A stretch of 11,116 nucleotides of DNA from contig CAVCYP010000051.1 in assembly GCA_963606545.1 (NCBI GenBank), positions 1-11,116 of the forward strand, in the 5' to 3' direction. The notes beneath the pieces are model-generated. The model saw only the letters and a program-made list of their open reading frames with translations. It was not told the DNA's origin and ran no database searches. This DNA comes from UBA9732 sp963606545. Its GTDB lineage: Bacteria > Spirochaetota > Spirochaetia > Sphaerochaetales > Sphaerochaetaceae. The position numbers and the translations under genes are program-made. Below, one piece after another: positions 6,320-11,116 of this stretch. The stretch's first letter is position 1. Each line of letters begins with the position of its first letter.

Positions 6320-7819
6320 TTACAGATATTTTGCAGCAAGCTTCATTATCTCTTCTTGGTTTGTTGTTCTAGCATCAACAACACCCGATGAATGGCCATT
6401 ACTCATAACCAAGATTCTATCTGCTATTCCAAGCAACTCAGGCATTTCAGAAGAAACAAAAATTATTGTTTTTCCTTCAGCTGCCAGATTAATCATTATC
6501 TGGTAGATTTCCTGCTTTGCTCCAACATCAATACCTCTTGTTGGCTCATCAAAAAGCAAAATTTCAGGATCCATCTCAAGACATCTCCCCAAAAGAACCT
6601 TTTGCTGGTTTCCTCCAGAAAGATTACTAATTAGCGTCTGCATAGAAGCTGTTTTGATATGCATAGCATCAATCATTTTTTTAGTATTTCCTTCAATTTT
6701 TTCTGCTGATAGGAAGCCAAACTTGTCAGTGTTTTTCTTTAGACTGGCCATGACAATGTTCCATTTAACATCCATCAATGGAAAAATACCTGTGACACGT
6801 CTTTCTTCTGTTAAGAAACCCATGTCAGATTGTTTTACCCTTCTTCTTTTTTCAAGAAGATTCTTACCATACAATTCAATAGAACCAGACTCAACCGTTC
6901 TAAGTCCAAAAAGACTCTCTAAGAGCTCAGTTCTACCCGCTCCTACAAGTCCGCCAATACCAAAAATCTCTCCTTTTTTTACATCAAAAGAAACTTCTTT
7001 GAGTTTTGGCTCATATACGGTACAGAGATGCTCCACCTTCAGTATTACATCTTCCGGTTTATTTGTCTTTTCTGGGAATCTGCTTTTCATCTCACGATTA
7101 ACCATAAGAGTGATAAGCATATTCTGATCAATTTCCTTTATATCTCTTGTAGCAACCTTGCAACCATCACGCATTACAGTCACTCGGTCAGCAATTTCCA
7201 TTACCTCGTCCATTTTGTGAGAGATATAAATAATTCCACATCCCTCATCTCTAAGTCTTCTGATAATTTTGAACAAAAAAGCTGTTTCTACCTCTGTTAA
7301 GGAAGAAGTAGGCTCATCAAAAACAATCAAATTTGCGTTATAGGAAACAGCCTTAACAATATCAACCATCTGCTTTGTTGATACAGACAAATCAGCAATG
7401 ACTGCGTTAGGGTCAATGTCCATCCCCAAATCTTTAATTATTTTCTTTGTATTCTCATATAATGCTTTGTCGTCAACAAACAATCCTTTCTTAGGCAAAC
7501 GACCAAGCCAAATGTTATCTTTAACTGTTCTTTTGGGAACCTGTTCCAACTCCTGTTGCACCATGGCAATTCCCAGCTTTAAAGCATCATTGGGATTCTG
7601 CAGGTTGATTGGCCTATCTTGAAACAGAATTTCCCCCTCGTCCTTATGATAAATTCCAAATAGAATTTTCATTAACGTGGACTTTCCTGCTCCATTCTCG
7701 CCCATAAGAGCATGAACTTCACCCTTTCTCACACATAAATCAACATTATTTAGTGCTTTGACACCAGGGAAGCTTTTTGAAATTCCATGCATTTCAAGAA
7801 TATTTGTATATTCACTCAT
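6320..7819 (-). CDS. mglA: Sugar ABC transporter ATP-binding protein with two nucleotide-binding domains, MglA type
   Basis: A 499-residue tandem ATPase (E. coli MglA is 506). The first domain has Walker A GENGAGKST (40-48), a degenerate signature LSVSTKQ (144-150), Walker B LIVFDEPT (164-171) and switch His201. The second has a degenerate Walker A GLVGAGRTE (290-298), signature LSGGNQQK (400-407) and LLFDEPT (421-427), with SSE where the switch His would be. This asymmetry is normal for the galactose/ribose/xylose group. It energises import through the permease from the periplasmic binding protein. AGAGG precedes the start. It is separated from the binding-protein gene by 78 bases containing a strong hairpin, which probably lowers its expression relative to the binding protein. 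Confidence 0.93.
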   Translation of the reverse strand: MSEYTNILEMHGISKSFPGVKALNNVDLCVRKGEVHALMGENGAGKSTLMKILFGIYHKDEGEILFQDRPINLQNPNDALKLGIAMVQQELEQVPKRTVKDNIWLGRLPKKGLFVDDKALYENTKKIIKDLGMDIDPNAVIADLSVSTKQMVDIVKAVSYNANLIVFDEPTSSLTEVETAFLFKIIRRLRDEGCGIIYISHKMDEVMEIADRVTVMRDGCKVATRDIKEIDQNMLITLMVNREMKSRFPEKTNKPEDVILKVEHLCTVYEPKLKEVSFDVKKGEIFGIGGLVGAGRTELLESLFGLRTVESGSIELYGKNLLEKRRRVKQSDMGFLTEERRVTGIFPLMDVKWNIVMASLKKNTDKFGFLSAEKIEGNTKKMIDAMHIKTASMQTLISNLSGGNQQKVLLGRCLEMDPEILLFDEPTRGIDVGAKQEIYQIMINLAAEGKTIIFVSSEMPELLGIADRILVMSNGHSSGVVDARTTNQEEIMKLAAKYL

Positions 7820-7837
7820 TAAAACAACCTCTGATAT

Positions 7838-7869
7838 TTATTAGGATGGCGCAAAGGCCATCCTAATAA
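7838..7869 (-). promoter_or_regulatory. Intercistronic hairpin between binding-protein and ATPase genes
   Basis: TTATTAGGATGGC (7838-7850) pairs perfectly with GCCATCCTAATAA (7857-7869), a 13-bp stem with a 6-base loop. On the transcribed strand it follows the binding-protein stop and is not followed by a U run, so it is not a full terminator. Such hairpins between binding-protein and transporter genes are known to protect the upstream message or cause partial termination, giving an excess of binding protein. Confidence 0.75.
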
Positions 7870-7897
7870 CAACTTTTTTAATAATCTAACGTTTTAA

Positions 7898-8953
7898 TTA
7901 TTTTGCAAGCTTGTAACCTTCAATTGCAATATCAACGTTTTCCTTTGTAATCTTTTCTTCTGGAATTCTCATGTCTCTGTCAACCATTTTCCATTCCATT
8001 CCAGCATCTGCTTCACGGCCATTACAAACATTGACACAAATATCAATGATTGCACGAGCAGGGTCATAAGTACTTGTGAGAACTGAACCAAGCATGATTC
8101 CTTCTTTAATAAGTTCTGATACTTCTGGAAGAGCATTGACACCAATAACAGGAACAATCTTATCTGCAGTAATGAGACCGTGAGCCTTCATTGATTCAAC
8201 AGCACCAAGAGCCATTGCGTCATTTCCGCTGATTACCATCTCAATCTTATCGCCAAATTTACCAATCCAAGAATCCATAACCTCTACAGCCTTTGCTGAG
8301 TTCCAGTTGGCTGGCTGATTTGCAAGCTCTTCAACCTTAATGTCTGATTTGTTGAGAACTTCATAGAAGCCATTGATACGATCTGTTGCATCACTGTGAC
8401 CTGGGGTACCAGTAAGAAGAACATACTGAAGAACGCCGTCTCCATTTGTATCCCACTTTGCCTGATCATTTGTCCATGCATCTATCAACATTTCAGCCTG
8501 AAGCTGTCCCTGAAGAATGGTATTGTTTCCAACATAATAGCACTTATCATAGCTGGCAAGAACTTCATCTGAAGGTCTTCTATTGAAGAAAACTACTGGA
8601 AGGTTGGCTTCTTTTGCCTTTGCAACAATAACATCACAAGCTGTTGTATCAACAGGGTTTACTGCAAGAACATCAACACCCTTACTAATCATGGTATCAA
8701 TTTTCTCCGTCTGTGTTGCCTGATTGTTTTCACCATCAACCATCAAGTACTCTACATTTGGATACTTCTCAGCCATGTAATAGTTGATACCATTTCTGAT
8801 ATAACCAACAAAAGCATTTGAATAGTCAAAAATACTAATTCCAATAAATGGAACCTTGTCGCCATTTTCAGTGGTTGTTGCTTCCTGAGCACCGCTTGCA
8901 AATGCAATGCCAGCAATCAAGGCAACCAATAAAACCAAAAACAATTTTTTCAT
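7898..8953 (-). CDS. mglB: Periplasmic sugar-binding protein, MglB-like (galactose/glucose type)
   Basis: A 351-residue type I periplasmic binding protein. Signal peptide 1-19 ends IAFA|SG with no lipobox Cys, so it is probably a soluble periplasmic protein cut by signal peptidase I. It aligns well with E. coli MglB. The calcium loop is kept (Asp168, Asn170, Asp172, Gln176, Glu238), as are sugar-contact residues Phe48, Asn124, His186, Asp188, Arg192, Trp217 and Asn244. Three contacts differ: Asn46, Asn273 and Thr293 stand where E. coli has Asp14, Asp236 and Asn256. The importer may therefore recognise a related but different sugar. The gene has its own promoter (9010-9038), a strong AAAGGAGG ribosome binding site and a proximal operator. 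It is the first gene of the transport and catabolism operon. The symbol reflects family, not proven substrate. Confidence 0.9.
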   Translation of the reverse strand: MKKLFLVLLVALIAGIAFASGAQEATTTENGDKVPFIGISIFDYSNAFVGYIRNGINYYMAEKYPNVEYLMVDGENNQATQTEKIDTMISKGVDVLAVNPVDTTACDVIVAKAKEANLPVVFFNRRPSDEVLASYDKCYYVGNNTILQGQLQAEMLIDAWTNDQAKWDTNGDGVLQYVLLTGTPGHSDATDRINGFYEVLNKSDIKVEELANQPANWNSAKAVEVMDSWIGKFGDKIEMVISGNDAMALGAVESMKAHGLITADKIVPVIGVNALPEVSELIKEGIMLGSVLTSTYDPARAIIDICVNVCNGREADAGMEWKMVDRDMRIPEEKITKENVDIAIEGYKLAK

Positions 8954-8984
8954 ACTTTCCTCCTTTGAAAAAATCCGTTTCTAC

Positions 8985-8993
8985 TTGTAGAAC
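8985..8993 (-). promoter_or_regulatory. Promoter-proximal operator copy (GTTCTACAA on the minus strand)
   Basis: GTTCTACAA within AGTTCTACAAGT lies 16 bases downstream of the -10 element of the binding-protein promoter, inside the predicted 5' untranslated region. The same 12-mer occurs at the same spacing before the isomerase gene. The position suits repression by blocking elongation or initial transcription. Its likely binder is the operon's GntR regulator (inference). Confidence 0.6.
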
Positions 8994-9009
8994 TTTTAAG
9001 CTATTTTTG

Positions 9010-9038
9010 ATTATATACCGTGTAATATAACAAGTCAA
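9010..9038 (-). promoter_or_regulatory. Sigma70-type promoter of the sugar-import operon
   Basis: On the minus strand TTGACT (9033-9038) and TATAAT (9010-9015) are separated by exactly 17 bases, a near-consensus housekeeping promoter. Transcription should begin near 9003, leaving a leader of about 50 bases with the operator and ribosome binding site. Confidence 0.8.
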
Positions 9039-9073
9039 ACAAAATTTTAATAATTTAAATTTTTGCTTTTTAG

Positions 9074-9084
9074 TTGTTCAACAA
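9074..9084. promoter_or_regulatory. Operator-like palindrome TTGTTCAACAA
   Basis: A perfect inverted repeat, TTGTT-C-AACAA, 35 bases upstream of the -35 element. It fits TnGTnnnACnA but differs by one base from the repeated TTGTTCTACAA. The isomerase promoter has a degenerate relative at a similar place (TTGTTCCATAA, 10650-10660). Confidence 0.4.
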
Positions 9085-9210
9085 ATATTGCGTTATAGAT
9101 TTACATATAACACACATCCCCAAATTTTTAAGAGATTGTTTTTTATAATTTATTTGTATACATTAAGTAAAATTAGACAAAACCAGCAGCTTCTAAATAA
9201 TATTTAAATA

Positions 9211-9229
9211 AAATTTGTAGAACAAATTT
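9211..9229. promoter_or_regulatory. Operator-like 19-bp inverted repeat
   Basis: AAATTTGT-AGA-ACAAATTT is a perfect inverted repeat with 8-bp arms and a 3-base centre. It contains the core TTGTAGAACAA, matching the FadR-subfamily pattern TnGTnnnACnA. It is the most symmetrical copy in the window and so the best candidate for the highest-affinity site. Confidence 0.6.
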
Positions 9230-9299
9230 GAGTTTTTTTGTAAAAATTAGTCTTAAAATCAGCTTTTGAGGGCAACTTTTAGAATTGATCAAAATTTTA

Positions 9300-9317
9300 G
9301 TACTTGTTCTACAAATT
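9300..9317. promoter_or_regulatory. Distal operator copy upstream of the importer operon
   Basis: GTACTTGTTCTACAAATT, 18 bases, is identical to 10896-10913 upstream of the isomerase. The core TTGTTCTACAA lies at 9304-9314, about 320 bases from the proximal site, a distance compatible with looping. It also lies just beyond the isomerase terminator. Confidence 0.55.
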
Positions 9318-9343
9318 CTTTCTATTTTAATGTCCCCCCTATA

Positions 9344-9370
9344 ATAGAAAGCCACCGCAGTTGCGGTGGC
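9344..9370 (-). terminator. Rho-independent terminator of the isomerase gene
   Basis: On the minus strand GCCACCGC-AACT-GCGGTGGC forms an 8-bp, GC-rich stem with a 4-base loop, followed by TTTCTATT. It begins 29 bases after the isomerase stop. It insulates that gene from the importer operon, which has its own promoter. Confidence 0.75.
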
Positions 9371-9399
9371 CAACAATTTTCCCTATCCTTTTTTCTCTA

Positions 9400-10518
9400 T
9401 CACTCTGGATGAGCAAGACCGCGGGTGATGAACAGTTCGTTCAGGTAGTTGATACTAGTCTGAACGGACTGATAGTCGTCACGGTTGTGAGCTTCTGGAG
9501 TGTTGTCTTCAACAAGGATCCACTCAATGTTATTGTAAACAACTGCATCAATGATGTTGTTCCATGGAATATCTCCCTGACCAATAGCTGTGGTGTGCTC
9601 TTCTCTAATATCAATATCCTTAACGTGGAGAAGATTGTACTGGTCACCGTGCTGCCACATATACTTTACAAGACCATCTACGCCCAAAATATGAGTTTCT
9701 GGATAGATTGCATCCCAGCCAAAGTTTGGATAAACAGCGTGCGATGTATCAAAATGAAGGTCAACAGAATCACCAAACTCAGAATATAGAATATCAATGA
9801 AGTAACGGTTGCCATAGGTTTCTACTGGAATCCACTCAAGAGAGTGTGTATGCATACCAACTTTGAGAACATCACTGTAACCCATCTCTTCAATCTTATC
9901 CTGCATGTAATGGATCTGATTGATGACATACTTGACCCATTTGTCCATCATTGTTGCTGTGAGAGGCATGCCACTATAATTTTCAACAACTGATGAAGGA
10001 TGATTTACATCCAAAGAAATACCTGTAGCTCCAGCTTCAACACAGTAGTTGATAATCCACTCAAGTTGCTCTTCATCACAATACCAAGCAGTCATCCAGT
10101 GCGGGGAAATCATGGTAAGACCAAGTTCCTCGTTGAGAGCCTTAAGCTCGCTTGCTGGCATATCAAACCAGTTTGGATCCTGCCAGTTAATCTGATAACC
10201 CTGATAGCCCATGTCTGCAATCTTTCTGAGGATTGTTGTAACAGCCTCTGTTGCAGCTTCCTGGTTGCTCTTTCCAGCAGCAAGTGCAGCATCTCTAATC
10301 TCAATGTATTTGTGTCTGAGGGTAAAAAGAGTAACGCCAATTTTTGGACCATACTTAACATCTTCCTCAACTTCCTCAGCAGCTTCCTTAGCTGGTTCTT
10401 GTGTAGATGTTGTAGTCTCCGCTGTTGCATTTTTACCTGTAGCAGGTTCCTGTGTTCCGCTTGCAAATACAAAGCTCGCAATAAGGACAAACAATAGTAC
10501 TAAGAATATTTTTTTCAT
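9400..10518 (-). CDS. Exported sugar phosphate isomerase/epimerase-like TIM-barrel protein
   Basis: A 372-residue protein. Residues 1-19 form a signal peptide (MKKIFLVLL...VFA|SG), followed by an acidic, low-complexity linker (20-55) in which TQEPA occurs twice. Residues 57-365 form an xylose-isomerase-like/AP-endonuclease-2 TIM barrel. Candidate metal and catalytic residues are His223 and His225 (MHTHSLEW), Asp257 (DTSH), His298 (HVKD) and Glu337 (VEDN). Members isomerise or epimerise sugars, and some exported ones act on 3-keto sugars or inosose-like compounds. I start at ATG 10518 because a strong ribosome binding site (AAGGGAGGAAAC) and a complete signal peptide follow it. The frame extends upstream to 10665 but runs through the promoter. 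It has its own promoter, operator and terminator. Export of this fold beside an importer suggests periplasmic pre-processing of the transported sugar (inference). Confidence 0.85.
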   Translation of the reverse strand: MKKIFLVLLFVLIASFVFASGTQEPATGKNATAETTTSTQEPAKEAAEEVEEDVKYGPKIGVTLFTLRHKYIEIRDAALAAGKSNQEAATEAVTTILRKIADMGYQGYQINWQDPNWFDMPASELKALNEELGLTMISPHWMTAWYCDEEQLEWIINYCVEAGATGISLDVNHPSSVVENYSGMPLTATMMDKWVKYVINQIHYMQDKIEEMGYSDVLKVGMHTHSLEWIPVETYGNRYFIDILYSEFGDSVDLHFDTSHAVYPNFGWDAIYPETHILGVDGLVKYMWQHGDQYNLLHVKDIDIREEHTTAIGQGDIPWNNIIDAVVYNNIEWILVEDNTPEAHNRDDYQSVQTSINYLNELFITRGLAHPE

Positions 10519-10550
10519 GTTTCCTCCCTTTAAAAAATAAAGTTCCTTAC

Positions 10551-10559
10551 TTGTAGAAC
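10551..10559 (-). promoter_or_regulatory. Promoter-proximal operator copy of the isomerase gene
   Basis: GTTCTACAA (minus strand), within AGTTCTACAAGT, lies 16 bases downstream of the -10 element, exactly as in front of the binding-protein gene. The two promoters are therefore probably controlled by the same regulator. Confidence 0.6.
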
Positions 10560-10575
10560 TTCTTAGCCGTTTTCG

Positions 10576-10604
10576 ATTGTAAGTTGGCAAGAACAAGAAG
10601 TCAA
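10576..10604 (-). promoter_or_regulatory. Sigma70-type promoter of the isomerase gene
   Basis: TTGACT (10599-10604) and TACAAT (10576-10581) on the minus strand are 17 bases apart. Transcription should start near 10569. The layout from -35 to start codon is about 86 bases, against 85-88 for the importer promoter, with many identical positions. Confidence 0.75.
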
Positions 10605-10819
10605 CAAAAAAATCTGAAAGAATACAAATTTCTTTAAAAACCATCCTAGTTGTTCCATAAAACAAATTATTCTCCTATTTTTTTGAACATCTTGAACATT
10701 ACTCACTTTTTAACAGGGCCATTACTTTGCGTATTTTCTTTGCTAGCAAGAAATAATTTTTTTCATTTGTCGCTTATAGATTTATTTTTCTGCATAAAAC
10801 TGATCATCTATTCTATTTT

Positions 10820-10843
10820 CAACATTTTTTTGAAAAAATGTTG
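10820..10843. repeat. 24-bp AT-rich perfect inverted repeat
   Basis: CAACATTTTTT (10820-10830) and AAAAAATGTTG (10833-10843) are exact complements around TG. As RNA it would fold with a small loop but lacks the GC-rich stem of a terminator. As DNA it could be a symmetrical protein-binding site. Confidence 0.55.
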
Positions 10844-10895
10844 CCTTAGAAAATCTTTAAAAGGAAGCATAAAAATTGATAAATTTCTCAAAATT

Positions 10896-10913
10896 GTACT
10901 TGTTCTACAAATT
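10896..10913. promoter_or_regulatory. Distal operator copy upstream of the isomerase gene
   Basis: An 18-base sequence identical to 9300-9317, with core TTGTTCTACAA at 10900-10910. It lies about 350 bases from the proximal site and about 140 bases before a possible divergent start at 11052, so it might serve either or both directions. Confidence 0.55.
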
Positions 10914-11051
10914 TTTAAATTTAGCCCAAAATCACAGAGTTAAACCCTTTCTTTAGCAGATTTTTAATGGCACATGCGAATTTGGTGGAGTGGATTCTAC
11001 TCTAAAAAAATCAAAGAAAATTACATTCGTTAGCAAATAGTTGATGGTTTT

Positions 11052-11116
11052 ATGATTGTCAAAATAATTACCGATGGTATGAGTAATAGTTTAGATTTTA
11101 CACAGGGAAGCATCTT
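11052..11116 (+). CDS. Possible start of a gene running off the right edge
   Basis: ATG at 11052 opens a frame (MIVKIITDGMSN...) that continues to the window end, 21 complete codons. The preceding in-frame stop is TAG at 11031. No good ribosome binding site is visible. I do not recognise the sequence. If real, it is divergent from the isomerase gene. Confidence 0.25.
   Translation, partial: MIVKIITDGMSNSLDFTQGSI

Larger units (their letters stand above)
9039..9343. other. AT-rich upstream region of the binding-protein gene with spaced operator-like sites
   Basis: This stretch between the isomerase terminator and the importer promoter has no credible gene. It carries three operator-like sites: TTGTTCAACAA at 9074-9084, the 19-bp perfect inverted repeat at 9211-9229, and TTGTTCTACAA at 9304-9314. 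A run of C (minus-strand G6) lies at 9333-9338. The 67-codon minus frame over 9173-9376 has no family resemblance and contains the operator sites, so I treat it as chance. Confidence 0.55.
10605..11051. other. AT-rich region upstream of the isomerase gene
   Basis: No credible gene. A hydrophobic open frame at 10650-10943 on the plus strand starts with TTG, has no ribosome binding site, and runs through the palindrome at 10820 and the distal operator. The stretch contains a degenerate operator (10650-10660), a 24-bp palindrome (10820-10843) and the distal operator (10896-10913). I see no feature in 10920-11030. Confidence 0.5.

Noticed and set aside
9361..9789. 142-codon plus-strand open frame
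   Set aside because: It lies antisense to the well-supported isomerase gene and starts inside its terminator.
10519..10665. N-terminal extension of the isomerase frame
   Set aside because: The extra 49 codons start with TTG and run through the promoter, operator and ribosome binding site. The ATG at 10518 begins a proper signal peptide behind a strong ribosome binding site.
10650..10943. 97-codon hydrophobic plus-strand open frame
   Set aside because: It has a TTG start and no ribosome binding site. The hydrophobic composition is expected from T-rich DNA, and it covers the palindrome and distal operator.
1..11116. CRISPR array, tRNA, rRNA or complete insertion sequence
   Set aside because: I saw no regularly spaced direct repeats, no tRNA-like cloverleaf and no transposase or integrase coding sequence.

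Overview
The window looks like a low-GC spirochaete chromosome, most likely Treponema or a close relative. Two exported proteins begin with near-identical signal peptides ending in FASG(A/T)QE, a pattern I associate with spirochaete substrate-binding proteins. This assignment rests on that style, the AT-rich intergenic DNA and the codon usage, not on a database match.

Layout from left to right. Bases 1-52 are the 3' end of a plus-strand guaA (GMP synthase), recognised from its C-terminal residues. A 322-base gap without a convincing gene follows. It holds a tandem 11-bp repeat and an 80-bp segment bounded by perfect 12-bp inverted repeats. From 375 to 10518 every gene is on the minus strand. 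In transcription order (right to left) these are: an exported TIM-barrel sugar isomerase/epimerase-like protein with its own promoter and terminator; a galactose-type sugar ABC importer (binding protein, double ATPase, permease); a GntR/FCD regulator; two different zinc-dependent medium-chain dehydrogenases; a 3-hydroxyacyl-CoA-dehydrogenase-fold enzyme; and a seven-bladed beta-propeller lactonase. Genes from the binding protein to the lactonase are tightly spaced and several overlap, so they probably form one operon with a hairpin after the binding-protein gene. At the right edge a plus-strand gene may begin at 11052.

Reading them together: a sugar, polyol or sugar acid is captured by the binding protein, imported by the MglA/MglC-like pair, oxidised by the dehydrogenases, opened by the lactonase if a lactone forms, and oxidised again by the 3-hydroxyacid-dehydrogenase-type enzyme. 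No kinase or aldolase is in the window, so the pathway must finish elsewhere. The binding protein keeps much of the glucose/galactose pocket but differs at three contact positions, so the substrate may not be galactose.

The most unusual signal is regulatory and evolutionary. The isomerase and the binding protein share a homologous cassette of sigma70-type promoter, operator at the same spacing, ribosome binding site and signal peptide, although their mature proteins are unrelated. Five exact copies of a 9-mer (TTGTAGAAC or its complement) lie only around these two promoters. They fit the TnGTnnnACnA pattern known for FadR-type GntR regulators, one of which is encoded in the operon.
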